Assembly: GCF_028747205.1 (NCBI RefSeq)
Contig: NZ_CP112880.1
Span: 4,898,001-4,962,000, forward strand
Origin: Streptomyces sp. CA-278952
GTDB taxonomy: Bacteria; Actinomycetota; Actinomycetes; Streptomycetales; Streptomycetaceae
Direction of reading: 5' to 3'
Length of the DNA stretch: 64,000 nt
Within the stretch, counting starts at the first letter, position 1. Each line of letters starts with the position of its first letter. Positions 28,118 to 37,158 of the stretch are shown here, in pieces. The notes below the pieces were generated by a model, which was not told the origin of the DNA, did no database searches, and saw nothing but the letters and a program-made list of their open reading frames with translations. Both the position numbers and the translations under genes were made by a program.

Positions 28118-28346
28118 ATGAAAGGCGACTCCATGCCACCGGACGGCCCCGTTCCCCCCGGTCCGGACGAGGAATCTGCCTGCCGGGTGTGCGGACACGA
28201 CGACGGCGACCTCTTCCCTCATGGGGGTCCGGAACTACCGCGGCTACTGGACGGGGAACGGTGCGGCATGGCACTCCCCCTCCCTCAAGCCCCGGGAGTG
28301 GGACATCCTTGAGCAATTGGCCCGCACCCCAGCGGAATGGCGTTAG
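28118..28346 (+). pseudogene. Broken gene for a small Cys-rich (CxxC) protein
   Basis: Frame one starts at ATG 28118 (or 28133) and reads ...EESACRVCGHDDGDLF. The homologous-looking remainder, MGVRNYRGYWTGNGAAWHSP through LARTPAEWR and TAG 28344-28346, is in another frame starting at 28221. Together they look like the two ends of a small protein that normally carries a second CPCCG-type cysteine pair between them, from my memory of such actinobacterial proteins. The middle segment is missing and the frame is broken near 28215, consistent with an internal deletion. Confidence 0.55.
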
Positions 28347-28521
28347 TGGTGGTTGGTCATGGCCATCCATGATCACTCCCGCCTTCCGGGCTTCGGCTCT
28401 CGAACCGGAACGGCCCGCCCGCCCCCACCGCACTGCATATGGACATACAGCGACCTTCCTGGCTGAATAGAACGGTCGGCGCCGGTCGTGGCGCGACGGA
28501 TTCGGCAAGGGGACGGACAGC

Positions 28522-29367
28522 ATGAGTGGGAGCAGCCCCGCCGCACGGTTGCAGCGGCTCTTCGAGGGCCACCGGCTCACGCCCACCCAGCGGCGTATCG
28601 CGCACTGCATGGTCCGCCGGGCCGCCGACGCGCCGTTCCTCTCCAGCGTCGAGCTGGCCGAGCTGGCCGGGGTCAGCCAGCCCTCCGTCACCCGCTTCGC
28701 CGTCGCCCTCGGCTTCGACGGCTACCCGGCGCTGCGCAGGCACCTGCGCGAGGTCGCGCCCGCCGACGGGGAGCAGGAGGACCCGGGGGAGACGTACAAC
28801 GAGTATCAGCAGGCCGTCCGCGCCGAGATCGAGAACCTCCAGCACCTCTGTGACGTGCTCGCCGACCCCGCGCCCGTCGAGCGGGCCGGCCGGCTGCTCG
28901 CCGGCTCCCGGCCGTTGCCGGTGCTGGGGCTGCGCGCCGCCTCCTCGCAGGCGCGCGGCTTCGGCTACTTCGCCGCCAAGGTGCACCCCGACGTCCGGGT
29001 CCTCGACGAGGGCGGCAGCATGCTGCCCGACCGCATCGACTCCGCCCGCCGGGCCGGGGCCACCGTCCTGATGTGCTTCGCGCTGCCGCGCCACTCCAAG
29101 GAGAGCGTGGACGCGCTCGCGTACGCCCGGGACCAGGGGCTGACCGTGGTGACGGTCGCCGACTCCGCCTTCGCGCCCGTCGCCAAGCACAGCGATCTGC
29201 TGCTCCCGGCCGCGATCGGCTCAGGGCTCTCCTTCGACACCGTCTGCGCGCCGATGCTGCTCGGCCGGGTGTTGCTGGAGGCGATGTGCGACGGACTCCC
29301 CGACGCCCAGGCCCGGTTGGAGGAGTTCGACGCCCGGGCGGCGGCGCGCGGCCTGTTCGTGGAGTGA
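28522..29367 (+). CDS. RpiR/MurR-family transcriptional regulator (HTH + SIS)
   Basis: A 281-residue regulator. The N-terminal HTH_6-type domain (about 8-80) contains ELAELAGVSQPSVTRFAVALGFDGYPALR. A SIS sugar-phosphate-binding domain (about 125-255) contains LGLRAASSQARGFGYFAAKV and VVTVADSAFAPVAKHSDLLL. Members sense phosphosugars or amino-sugar phosphates. ATG 28522 follows GGGGACGGACAGC. The family also controls amino-acid use in some bacteria, but the hut operon 5.6 kb away has its own operator, and I see no shared site. Target unknown. Confidence 0.9.
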   Translation: MSGSSPAARLQRLFEGHRLTPTQRRIAHCMVRRAADAPFLSSVELAELAGVSQPSVTRFAVALGFDGYPALRRHLREVAPADGEQEDPGETYNEYQQAVRAEIENLQHLCDVLADPAPVERAGRLLAGSRPLPVLGLRAASSQARGFGYFAAKVHPDVRVLDEGGSMLPDRIDSARRAGATVLMCFALPRHSKESVDALAYARDQGLTVVTVADSAFAPVAKHSDLLLPAAIGSGLSFDTVCAPMLLGRVLLEAMCDGLPDAQARLEEFDARAAARGLFVE

Positions 29368-29535
29368 GGGCCCGCGCCCGTCCTTCCGCGGATTCTCAGG
29401 CATCGCTCATCTCCGGCCGTTAACCTCCGCGCCCAGAAGCACCGCGGCATCGGCGGTGCTCGGGATCATGGATCGCGGAAACCGGGAACACGGGTTCGCG
29501 GCACCGCGGCGTCGTGGAGCGAGAGGGGTACGGAC
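29368..29535. other. Short intergenic region with hairpins
   Basis: AGCACCGC / GCGGTGCT (29437-29459) is an 8-bp stem with a 7-nt loop and may end the RpiR transcript. No gene is visible. Confidence 0.4.
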
Positions 29536-30105
29536 GTGGGGCGCGGAGGGCAGTCGCTGGCGAGAGTGGCCGTGACCGTACGGGCAGGGGCGGCGCCCCT
29601 GTGGTGGGCGGGCCTGGTGGCCGCGGCGGCGGGGGCGTTCGTCCCGGGGCTGACCGGGCGTCGGATCGGGCTGCTGGCCGGGGCGGCGCTCTTCGTCGTC
29701 ACCGTGGCGGTCGTGGCGTCGGCGCGCGGGAAGCGGTACGCGGAACTGGCCCGGAGCGCCTCCCGCGCCGGGCGGGGAGACTTCCTCCAGGACCGGGCCG
29801 TGACCGTACGGGTGTGGCGGCGCGGGCGCAGGTGGTGGCTGCTGGGGGCGTTCGTCGTCGCGGTGGCGTCCTCGTTCGCGCTGCCGGGGGCCGGCGGGCT
29901 GCTGCTCGCCGGAGCGGGTGCGGGGCTGTGGCTGAAGGCCGTGCGCATCGGACAGCGGGAGCGTCGTGAGGACGTCCTGTACTGGGTGCGCACCGACTGG
30001 ACCGGGTGCGGGGGCCCGGTGGGCAAGCGGGTGAGGGCACATCGGACGACGGGCCCGGAGGCGGGGGACGCCGCGCCGGGCGGGGCGCGGCGTCGCCGCC
30101 GGTGA
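29536..30105 (+). CDS. Hypothetical membrane protein (about four TM helices)
   Basis: A 189-residue protein with hydrophobic segments near residues 20-39, 43-62, 99-116 and 118-134, arranged as two pairs around a basic cytoplasmic loop. The tail is Arg-rich. Not recognised. GTG 29536 follows GAGAGGGG. It converges with the Roadblock gene ending at 30210 across a short tandem-repeat spacer. Confidence 0.7.
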   Translation: MGRGGQSLARVAVTVRAGAAPLWWAGLVAAAAGAFVPGLTGRRIGLLAGAALFVVTVAVVASARGKRYAELARSASRAGRGDFLQDRAVTVRVWRRGRRWWLLGAFVVAVASSFALPGAGGLLLAGAGAGLWLKAVRIGQRERREDVLYWVRTDWTGCGGPVGKRVRAHRTTGPEAGDAAPGGARRRRR

Positions 30106-30106
30106 G

Positions 30107-30212
30107 ACCGGACGTGGCCCGGGGCCGGACCTGGCCCGGGGCCGGACCTGGCCCGAACCGTGCAGGTCAGACCTGGCCCGGACCGTGCAGGGGTCGGACC
30201 GTGCCGGGGTCA
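30107..30212. repeat. GC-rich tandem repeats between convergent genes
   Basis: Units like GGGCCGGACCTGGCCCG recur three times, then degenerate copies (CAGACCTGGCCCGGACCGTGC) run into the stop codon of the Roadblock gene (30210-30212). Confidence 0.7.
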
Positions 30213-30584
30213 GACCTCCAGGCCCGCCTCGATCTTCTTCAACTGGTGGCGGGCCATCGCCAGGTTCGCCCGGCTCGCGTCCAGCACCAGATACAGGAAC
30301 AGGCCGTTGTTGCCACGGGTCTTGAGCAGCCGGATCAGGTGGTACTGGGTGCCGAGCGTGATCAGGATGTCCTCGATCTCGTCCTTGATGCCCAGGTGCT
30401 CCATGGTGCGGAGCTTGGCGCGGACGACGTCGGTGTTGCCCGCGGCGGCGACCTCCAGGTTGAAGTCCTTGCCGCCGCCGAGCGTGCCCAGGGCCATCCC
30501 GCTCGTGTAGTCGACGAGGGCGACACCCGTGGCGCCCTCGATCGAACTCATCGCGTCCTTCAGTGTCGCTTCGGTGTTCGCCAT
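30210..30584 (-). CDS. Roadblock/LC7-domain protein (1)
   Basis: A 124-residue single-domain Roadblock/LC7 (MglB-like) protein: N-terminal helix [14 protein letters not shown], strand [14 protein letters not shown], the long central helix, and strands around [16 protein letters not shown] and [22 protein letters not shown]. Such proteins dimerise and regulate small Ras-like GTPases. It ends the cluster of three Roadblock genes; 145 bp separate it from the next. No MglA-type GTPase is encoded nearby. ATG 30584 follows GGAAACGAG. Confidence 0.88.
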   Translation of the reverse strand: MANTEATLKDAMSSIEGATGVALVDYTSGMALGTLGGGKDFNLEVAAAGNTDVVRAKLRTMEHLGIKDEIEDILITLGTQYHLIRLLKTRGNNGLFLYLVLDASRANLAMARHQLKKIEAGLEV

Positions 30585-30729
30585 GGAGGCTCGTTTCCTT
30601 TCCCTGGCCGGTCGCGGTGACCGGGTCCGTTTCTGTGGTGGCTGCGGTGCGGGCCGGTGCGCGGGCTTCTGCGTGATGGCGTGGGTCCCGGTGGTGGTGG
30701 TGACGGTGCGGGTGGGGGGATCGGGCCGC

Positions 30730-31194
30730 CTACGTGGGGCGTTGCGGCAGGGTGCGGCCGGGCGCGGTGGTGGGGCGCGGGGGTGCGGCGGTGGCGGGAG
30801 GCTCCGTGCGTCGCAGCGCGGCGTCGACGAGTTCGCCGATACGGGCGCCCGCGCGGCGGCCCTCCAGATGGAGCCGCCCGACGTTGATGCGGTCCTCGGC
30901 CAGCAGGGTCAGGACGGCGGCGGAGCCCGCGGCGTAGGTGGCGATGTAGCCGTTGTCGCCGCGGACCAGCAGTTCGCGGAAGCCGCCCCGGCCGGTGGCG
31001 TCGGTCATCCGGATGGAGACGCCGAGGGCGGCCGCGGTGAGGGCGGCGACGCCCTCCGCCTCGACGCCCGGGGTGTCGTGGGCCAGGACAAGACCGTCGG
31101 TGGAGGCGGCCAGCGCCCCGGAGAGCAGCGGGACCCGGGCGCGTAACCGCTGGAGCTCGACGAGGACATCACGCACTTCGGCCTCGGGCACCAT
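30730..31194 (-). CDS. Roadblock/LC7-domain protein (2), contains a TTA codon
   Basis: A 154-residue Roadblock-like protein: [13 protein letters not shown], then [33 protein letters not shown] and [23 protein letters not shown], with a Pro/Thr-rich tail. Leu17 is encoded by TTA (31144-31146, minus strand), the only in-frame TTA I found in this window. Translation should therefore need the BldA tRNA. ATG 31194 is supported by the ribosome site GGGAGGAG; a GTG at 31236, overlapping the upstream stop, is the alternative and keeps the TTA. Expected in the same operon as its neighbours. Confidence 0.85.
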   Translation of the reverse strand: MVPEAEVRDVLVELQRLRARVPLLSGALAASTDGLVLAHDTPGVEAEGVAALTAAALGVSIRMTDATGRGGFRELLVRGDNGYIATYAAGSAAVLTLLAEDRINVGRLHLEGRRAGARIGELVDAALRRTEPPATAAPPRPTTAPGRTLPQRPT

Positions 31195-31232
31195 CAGCTG
31201 TCTCCTCCCGGCACGCTGTCTGAGCGCGCGTA

Positions 31233-32042
31233 TCACAGGGCCTCCAATGCGTCTCGGAGCCGGCGCAGCAGGGCGACGTCGGGGTCGGCCGTCACCTCGG
31301 GGAGCGCGATCCGGCCGGGTGGGGACGAGGCCGGCAGGGGCTGCACGCGGACCGCCTCCACCAGGCCGGCCGCCGCCAGCCGCCGCAGGTCGACCAGGAT
31401 GTGGAACGCCGAACGGCCCAGCGCCTGCGCGATGTCCGAGGCCGTACGGACCCCGTCGGCCAGCTCCAGGAGCCGGCGCTGCCGGGCCGGAACCGGGGCG
31501 TCGGACGGATGCGCCGCCGTCCGCAGCAGTGGCGCGCCGTCGCAGGCGGGGTCGGGCCAGATCCGGTCCAGGAACTCCCGTCTGCGCAGCGTCTCGCGCT
31601 CCACGGCGGCCACCGGGACGGGCCGCACCGGACCGATCCAGTGCGCGACCCCGTAGCGGAAACGGGCGGGGGTCCCGGTCGGGGCGAGCGCGAAGAACGC
31701 GGCGTCGTACACCGCGCCGAGGTGGCACAACTCCAGTGCCCCGCCCGGGACATGACCGCTGTCGACGAGATAGCGGCCGACCCGGCGGTTCGCCCCGGCC
31801 TGTGCCACGGCGTCCCACCAGCCCTCGTGCCGCAGGGTCCCGCCGGCGGTGAGCAGGACGTCGATGCCTGGGGTGGCGGGGCTCTCGGCGTGCACCACCT
31901 CGCCGTCGGCGAGGTAGAGCGTGCCCCGGTCGCGCATCAGGGCGCCGGTGGCGCGCTCGGCAGCGAGGCGCTGGAGCATCGGGGAGAGCACCGGGAGCGG
32001 GTCCGTACCGGGGGCGTCGGGGTCGGCGGCTATCGCGCTCAT
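31233..32042 (-). CDS. Roadblock-operon protein with winged-helix-like C-terminus
   Basis: A 269-residue cytoplasmic protein. The N-terminal half (about 10-110) has LQRLAAERATGALMRDRGTLYLADGEVVHAES, reminiscent of DUF4388/PatA-N domains. The C-terminal half (about 185-265) has RQRRLLELADGVRTASDIAQALGRSAFHILVDLRRLAAAGLVE, a winged-helix fold seen in conservon-type proteins. The ATG overlaps the stop of the upstream Roadblock gene (ATGA), so they are coupled. DNA binding is possible but not shown. Family naming is tentative. Confidence 0.78.
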   Translation of the reverse strand: MSAIAADPDAPGTDPLPVLSPMLQRLAAERATGALMRDRGTLYLADGEVVHAESPATPGIDVLLTAGGTLRHEGWWDAVAQAGANRRVGRYLVDSGHVPGGALELCHLGAVYDAAFFALAPTGTPARFRYGVAHWIGPVRPVPVAAVERETLRRREFLDRIWPDPACDGAPLLRTAAHPSDAPVPARQRRLLELADGVRTASDIAQALGRSAFHILVDLRRLAAAGLVEAVRVQPLPASSPPGRIALPEVTADPDVALLRRLRDALEAL

Positions 32043-32452
32043 GCCAGCACCAGGCGCTCGGCCAACTCGCCCAGGCGCATCCGGGCGAGTGCGAGATTGC
32101 CCTCGGAGCGGTCCAGCCACAGATGCAGGAAGACGCTGCTGTCGAAGTCCGTCTCGACGAACCGGAGCATGTGGTACCCGTCGCGGGTGGTGACGATGAC
32201 GTCCTCGACGGGGGTGCTCGGCGCCTGTCCGGGGTGCTGTGCGCCGCCGTCCGGGGCGAGGTGGGCGAAGGCCGGCTGCTCGGCGGTCATCCGGGCGACC
32301 TCCGCCGTCTCGGCGGCGGTCGCCTCGTGGTCGCCGTTGGGGGATTCCCCGATGGTGCCGAGGGCGAGACCGCTCGTCCAGTCGACCACCGAGGCGCCCC
32401 GGGCGCCGGGCAGCCTCATGACTTCGAGCAGGCACTCGTCGATTCCGGGCAC
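32039..32452 (-). CDS. Roadblock/LC7-domain protein (3)
   Basis: A 137-residue Roadblock protein and the first gene of the cluster. Features: LLEVMRLPGARGASVVDWTSGLALGTIG, then DVIVTTRDGYHMLRFVETD and VFLHLWLDRSEGNLALARMRLGELA. A Gly/Pro/His-containing insertion (about 66-80) separates the halves. GTG 32452. Stop overlaps the ATG of the next gene. It resembles the protein at 30210 in its C-terminal block, suggesting duplication within the cluster. Confidence 0.87.
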   Translation of the reverse strand: MPGIDECLLEVMRLPGARGASVVDWTSGLALGTIGESPNGDHEATAAETAEVARMTAEQPAFAHLAPDGGAQHPGQAPSTPVEDVIVTTRDGYHMLRFVETDFDSSVFLHLWLDRSEGNLALARMRLGELAERLVLA

Positions 32453-32603
32453 GCGGATCTCCCCTCCCGACGTGGCGTACGGCTGTAACGCAGAGGCTAC
32501 GCAACGTGCTTACGGCAGGTGGAGGTTCTGGCATTTTCCTTTGGTACATGCGGCCCGCGGTGTAAAGGAGCGGCCGAAACGCGGCGGCGGTGGGCGGCGC
32601 CCG

Positions 32604-33986
32604 TCAGGCGTCCGGGGCGCCGGACCTCTCGCGGGCCGTCATCACCGCCTTGTTGAGCACCCACAGCCCGACCCCGATCAGCAGCAGGATCCCGGCCCGG
32701 ACGTACACGTCGGAGCCCCGGTCGGCGAGCGGGCTCGCCAGGATCAGCGAGGTGAGCGCGCCGAGCACCGGAAGCGCCGTGGGCGTACGGAAGTGGTGGT
32801 GGTCCACCCGGTCCTTGCGGAGCACCAGCACGGCGACGTTGACGACGGCGAAGACGCAGAGCAGCAGGAACGAGGTGGTGTCGCCGAGCCCCTCGATCTC
32901 GCCGGTGGAGACCAGGCCGATGGCCAGGAGGGAGACGAAGACGATCCCGACCCAGGGGGTGCGGCGGCCGGCCAGCACCTTGCCCATCGCGGGCGGCAGG
33001 ATGCGCTCGTTGGCCATGCCGTAGCAGAGCCGCGAGGCCATCATGATGTTGATCAGCGCCGAGTTGGTGACGGCGAACAGGGCGATCAGCGCGAAGAGTT
33101 TCGGCGGGAAATCGACGCCCCCGGCCTTCACCACCTCCAGCAGCGGGCCGCTGGAGCCCGCCAGGGTGCGGGAGTCGACCAGGAGCGAGGAGACCAGGGC
33201 GACCAGGACGTAGACGGTGCCGGTGATGCCCACCCCGATGAAGATCGCGCGGGGGAAGGCGCGGGCGGGGTCCTTGGTCTCCTCGGCCATGTTGACCGAG
33301 TCCTCGAAGCCGACGAAGGCGAAGAAGCCCAGCGCGGTGGCGCCGAGCACCCCGGTGAGCACGGCGTATCCGGTGCCGCCGGTCTCGATCTGGGTCAGCC
33401 GGGCGGGCTCGCCGTCGCCGCTGAACACGGCGTACGCGCCGATCGCGAGGATCACCGCGAGCCCGCTGACCTCGACCAGGGTCAGCACGACGTTCGCCTT
33501 CACCGACTCGGCGACCCCGCGGAGGTTGATCGCGGCGAGGGCGAGGACGAACAGGATCGCGATCAGGGTCGGCGGCACCGCGTCGGTGAACTCTCCCAGG
33601 TAGTCGCCGCTGAACGCGCGCGCCGCCGCGCTCGCCGAGGAGAGGCCCGAGCACATCACCATGAAGGCGACGACGAAGGTCAGGAACGGGACCTTGAACG
33701 CCTTCTGGGTGTAGAGCGCGGCCCCGGCCGCCTTCGGGTACTTGCCGACGAGTTCGACGTACGAGGCCGCCGTCAGCAGGGCGACGGCGAAACCGATCGC
33801 GAACGGCAGCCACAGCGCGCCGCCCACCTTGCCCGCCACGTTCCCGGTGGTCGCGTAGATGCCGGTGCCCAGGATGTCGCCGATGACGAAGAGGATCAGC
33901 AGCTTGGTGCCGAGGGCGCGCTTGAGGGGCGGCGATCCTCCGGGGTTCGTGGGATCGCCGGTCGTGGGGGATTCGGCAGTGCTCAT
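32604..33986 (-). CDS. APC-family amino-acid permease
   Basis: A 460-residue transporter with about 12 hydrophobic helices, starting with the family motif [17 protein letters not shown] in helix 1 and [21 protein letters not shown] mid-protein. These are diagnostic of the amino acid-polyamine-organocation family. It likely imports an amino acid by proton symport. ATG 33986 is selected by GGAGG five bases upstream, not the longer frame. It is divergent from hutU with a 134-bp intergenic region, so histidine or a related substrate is plausible but unproven. Confidence 0.9.
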   Translation of the reverse strand: MSTAESPTTGDPTNPGGSPPLKRALGTKLLILFVIGDILGTGIYATTGNVAGKVGGALWLPFAIGFAVALLTAASYVELVGKYPKAAGAALYTQKAFKVPFLTFVVAFMVMCSGLSSASAAARAFSGDYLGEFTDAVPPTLIAILFVLALAAINLRGVAESVKANVVLTLVEVSGLAVILAIGAYAVFSGDGEPARLTQIETGGTGYAVLTGVLGATALGFFAFVGFEDSVNMAEETKDPARAFPRAIFIGVGITGTVYVLVALVSSLLVDSRTLAGSSGPLLEVVKAGGVDFPPKLFALIALFAVTNSALINIMMASRLCYGMANERILPPAMGKVLAGRRTPWVGIVFVSLLAIGLVSTGEIEGLGDTTSFLLLCVFAVVNVAVLVLRKDRVDHHHFRTPTALPVLGALTSLILASPLADRGSDVYVRAGILLLIGVGLWVLNKAVMTARERSGAPDA

Positions 33987-34055
33987 CGATGCCTCCGGTC
34001 CATCCTGCGCATCACTGGCAGAACCTGTTCCCGGTCGCGGCGCGAACCGCACCTG

Positions 34056-34092
34056 TTGACTACGACTATTCAGAGCATCAGGATGTGAATAG
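34056..34092 (+). promoter_or_regulatory. hutU promoter overlapped by an inverted-repeat operator
   Basis: TTGACT (34056-34061) and CAGGAT (34079-34084) are 17 bp apart, a good vegetative promoter. The inverted repeat CTATTCA (34066-34072) / TGAATAG (34086-34092), perfect over 7 bp with a 13-bp spacer, covers the spacer and -10. This is the geometry of a repressor operator, presumably relieved when histidine or urocanate is present. Confidence 0.55.
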
Positions 34093-34120
34093 ATTTTCAC
34101 CGTCGCGAGGAGGCACCGCC

Positions 34121-35779
34121 ATGTCAGGACCCCGCCCCGTACGGGCACCGCGCGGCAGCGCGCTGACCGCCCTGGGATGGCAGCAGGAAGCCGCCCTGCG
34201 GATGCTCCAGAACAACCTCGACCCCGAGGTCGCCGAGCACCCCGACAAGCTCGTCGTCTACGGCGGCACCGGGAAGGCCGCCCGCGACTGGCGCTCGTTC
34301 GACGCGATGGTCCGCACCCTCCGGACGCTCAAGCAGGACGAGACGATGCTCGTCCAGTCCGGGCGGCCGGTCGGCGTCATGCAGACCCACGAGTGGGCGC
34401 CGCGCGTGCTCATCGCCAACTCCAACCTGGTCGGCGACTGGGCCAACTGGGAGGAGTTCCGCCGCCTGGAGGCGCTCGGACTCACCATGTACGGCCAGAT
34501 GACCGCCGGGTCCTGGATCTACATCGGCACCCAGGGCATCCTCCAGGGCACCTACGAGACCTTCGCCGCCGTCGCCGCGAAGAAGTTCGGCGGGACGCTG
34601 GCCGGGACGATCACGCTGACCGCCGGGCTCGGCGGCATGGGCGGCGCCCAGCCGCTCGCCGTCACCATGAACGACGGCGTCGCCCTCTGCATCGACTGCG
34701 ACCCGCGCGCCATCGAGCGCCGGATCGAGCACCGCTTCCTGGACGTGAAAGCGGACAACCTGGAGCACGCCCTCCAGCTCGCCGTCGAAGCCCGCGACGC
34801 CCGCCGCCCGCTCTCCATCGGTCTCCTCGGCAACGCCGCCGAACTGCTGCCCCGGATGCTCGCCGAGAGCGCGCCCGTCGACATCGTCACCGACCAGACC
34901 AGCGCCCACGATCCGCTGGCCTACCTGCCGCTCGGCGTCGACTTCGACGACATGGCCGGTCTCGCCGCCGACAAGCCCGCCGACTTCACCCAGCGCGCCC
35001 GCGAGTCGATGGCCCGCCACGTCGAGGCCATGGTCGGCTTCATGGACGCCGGCGCCGAGGTCTTCGACTACGGCAACTCCATCCGCGGCGAGGCCCAGCT
35101 CGCCGGGTACGACCGCGCCTTCGACTTCCCCGGCTTTGTCCCCGCCTACATCCGCCCCCTTTTCTGCGAGGGCAAGGGCCCCTTCCGCTGGGCCGCGCTC
35201 TCCGGCGAGGCCTCCGACATCCACAAGACCGACAAGGCGATGCTGGAGCTGTTCCCGGAGAACGAGTCGCTGCACCGCTGGATCAAGATGGCCGGCGAGC
35301 GCGTCCACTTCCAGGGCCTGCCCGCCCGCATCTGCTGGCTCGGCTACGGCGAGCGCGACAAGGCCGGCGAGCGCTTCAACGACATGGTCGCGAGCGGCGA
35401 GCTGGCCGCCCCGCTGGCCATCGGCCGCGACCACCTGGACTGCGGCTCGGTCGCCTCCCCGTACCGCGAGACCGAGGCCATGCTCGACGGCTCCGACGCC
35501 ATCGCCGACTGGCCGCTGCTCAACGCCATGGTCAACGTCGCCTCCGGCGCCTCCTGGGTCTCCCTCCACCACGGCGGCGGCGTCGGCATGGGCCGCTCCA
35601 TCCACGCGGGCCAGGTATCCGTCGCGGACGGCACGAAGCTCGCGGGTGAGAAGATCCGCCGCGTGCTGACGAACGACCCGGGCATGGGCGTCATCCGCCA
35701 CGTGGACGCCGGGTACGACATCGCCGAGAACGTCGCCGCCGACCAAGGCGTACGCGTCCCCATGACGGAAGGCAACTGA
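34121..35779 (+). CDS. hutU: Urocanate hydratase (urocanase)
   Basis: A 552-residue NAD+-dependent enzyme, second step of histidine degradation: urocanate to imidazolonepropionate. Recognisable blocks: [58 protein letters not shown] (NAD+ site) and [17 protein letters not shown] with active-site Cys405. The end [17 protein letters not shown] is also typical. ATG 34121 follows GAGGAGG. It leads an operon whose next gene overlaps its stop by one base. Histidase (hutH) is not in this window. Confidence 0.97.
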   Translation: MSGPRPVRAPRGSALTALGWQQEAALRMLQNNLDPEVAEHPDKLVVYGGTGKAARDWRSFDAMVRTLRTLKQDETMLVQSGRPVGVMQTHEWAPRVLIANSNLVGDWANWEEFRRLEALGLTMYGQMTAGSWIYIGTQGILQGTYETFAAVAAKKFGGTLAGTITLTAGLGGMGGAQPLAVTMNDGVALCIDCDPRAIERRIEHRFLDVKADNLEHALQLAVEARDARRPLSIGLLGNAAELLPRMLAESAPVDIVTDQTSAHDPLAYLPLGVDFDDMAGLAADKPADFTQRARESMARHVEAMVGFMDAGAEVFDYGNSIRGEAQLAGYDRAFDFPGFVPAYIRPLFCEGKGPFRWAALSGEASDIHKTDKAMLELFPENESLHRWIKMAGERVHFQGLPARICWLGYGERDKAGERFNDMVASGELAAPLAIGRDHLDCGSVASPYRETEAMLDGSDAIADWPLLNAMVNVASGASWVSLHHGGGVGMGRSIHAGQVSVADGTKLAGEKIRRVLTNDPGMGVIRHVDAGYDIAENVAADQGVRVPMTEGN

Positions 35780-37158
35780 TGCCGTCCGGCAGGTCCGGGA
35801 GCACACCTGGCTCGCCTGGGAACACCCCCGGCTCGCCTGGGAACACCCCCGGCGCGCCCGGGAACACCCCCGGCGCACCCGGGGGCGAGCCCGACACCGC
35901 TCCCGGCGCCCGGGGGGAGCAGTGGCGCGCGGGTGACTCCTTCCTCTCGATGTGGCGGGAGCTGGCCACCGTCGGACGCCACTCCGACAGCGGCGGCTAC
36001 CGGCGCTACGCCTGGTCACCGGCGGACCTCGACTGCCGGGCCTGGTTCCGCGCACAGGCCGAGGCGCGCGGTCTCGCGTACGAGAGTGACCGCAACGGCA
36101 ACCAGTGGGCCTGGCTCGGCGACCCCCTGGCAGGGGACGCCGTCGTCACCGGCTCGCACCTGGACTCCGTCCCGGACGGCGGCGCCTTCGACGGCCCACT
36201 CGGCGTGGTGTCCTCCTTCGCCGCGCTCGATGAACTCCACCGCAGGGGAGTGGGGTTCACCCGGCCGCTGGCGATCACCAACTTCGGTGACGAGGAGGGC
36301 GCCCGCTTCGGCCTGGCCTGCGTCGGGTCCCGGCTCGCCGCCGGACAGCTCGCCGTCGCCGACGCCCACCGGCTGCGCGACGGGGACGGGACCACCCTGC
36401 CCGCCGCCATGGAAGCCGCCGGATACGACCCCGGGACCATCGGCCCCGACCCGGAACGGCTCGCCCGGATCGGCGCGTTCGTCGAGCTCCACGTCGAGCA
36501 GGGCCGCGCCCTCGACCTGACCGGCGACCCCGTCGGCATCGCCTCCGCCATCTGGCCGCACGGCCGCTGGCGGTTCGACTTCCGGGGCGAGGCCAACCAT
36601 GCGGGCACCACCCGCCTCGCCGACCGCCGCGACCCGATGCTCACGTACGCCGAGACCGTCCTCGCCGCCCGCCGCGAAGCCGAACTGACCGGCGCTCTCG
36701 CCACCTTCGGCAAGATCGCGGTCGAGCCCAACGGCGTCAACGCCATCCCCTCCCTCGTGCGCGGCTGGCTCGACTCCCGCGCCGCCGACCAGGCCACCCT
36801 CGACGCCGTCGTCACCGGAATCGAGCGGGCCGCCCGGGAGTACGCCGAGCGGGCCGGGATCGACCTCGACGTCGTCCGTGAGTCGTTCACGCCCGTCGTC
36901 GAGTTCGAGCACGCCCTGCGCGACGAGCTCGGCAAGATCCTGGAGGCGAGCGGCGACACGGGGCGCCCCCTGCCCGTCCTCGGCACCGGCGCGGGCCACG
37001 ATGCGGGTATTTTGTCCGCTTCGGTGCCCACCGCCATGCTCTTCGTACGGAATCCCACCGGCATCTCGCACTCACCCGCCGAGCACGCCGCAGAGGACGA
37101 CTGCACGGCCGGGGTCGAGGCACTCGCCGACGTACTGGAAGGTCTCGCGTGCAGCTGA
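35779..37158 (+). CDS. M20-family amidohydrolase of the hut operon (allantoate amidohydrolase-like; probable N-formylglutamate hydrolase)
   Basis: A 459-residue binuclear-metal amidohydrolase of the M20 carbamoylase/allantoate amidohydrolase group. Metal ligands are visible in TGSHLDSVPDGGAFDGPLG, FGDEEGARFG and ELHVEQGRALD, with the dimer-domain motif EANHAGTTRLADRRDP and the C-terminal SHSPAEHAAEDD. By similarity it would be called allantoate amidohydrolase. It lies between hutU and hutF and is translationally coupled to both, so hydrolysis of N-formylglutamate (the product of HutF) fits better. The first ~40 residues contain four 7-residue GSPGNTP-type repeats and are probably disordered. 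Confidence 0.88.
   Translation: MPSGRSGSTPGSPGNTPGSPGNTPGAPGNTPGAPGGEPDTAPGARGEQWRAGDSFLSMWRELATVGRHSDSGGYRRYAWSPADLDCRAWFRAQAEARGLAYESDRNGNQWAWLGDPLAGDAVVTGSHLDSVPDGGAFDGPLGVVSSFAALDELHRRGVGFTRPLAITNFGDEEGARFGLACVGSRLAAGQLAVADAHRLRDGDGTTLPAAMEAAGYDPGTIGPDPERLARIGAFVELHVEQGRALDLTGDPVGIASAIWPHGRWRFDFRGEANHAGTTRLADRRDPMLTYAETVLAARREAELTGALATFGKIAVEPNGVNAIPSLVRGWLDSRAADQATLDAVVTGIERAAREYAERAGIDLDVVRESFTPVVEFEHALRDELGKILEASGDTGRPLPVLGTGAGHDAGILSASVPTAMLFVRNPTGISHSPAEHAAEDDCTAGVEALADVLEGLACS
35809..35892 (+). repeat. Four 21-bp in-frame tandem repeats
   Basis: Units GGCTCGCCTGGGAACACCCC(C), the first two identical, the third and fourth diverged. They encode GSPGNTP, GSPGNTP, GAPGNTP and GAPGGEP at the N-terminus of the M20 enzyme, ahead of its catalytic domain. 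Confidence 0.9.

Noticed and set aside
31195..31236. GTG 31236 as the start of the second Roadblock gene
   Set aside because: It overlaps the upstream stop, but a strong GGGAGGAG site directs ATG 31194, and the family similarity begins after it. Either choice keeps the TTA codon.
30210..32452. A Streptomyces conservon (cvn) locus
   Set aside because: A conservon needs a sensor kinase, a DUF742 protein and a GTPase; none is present here.
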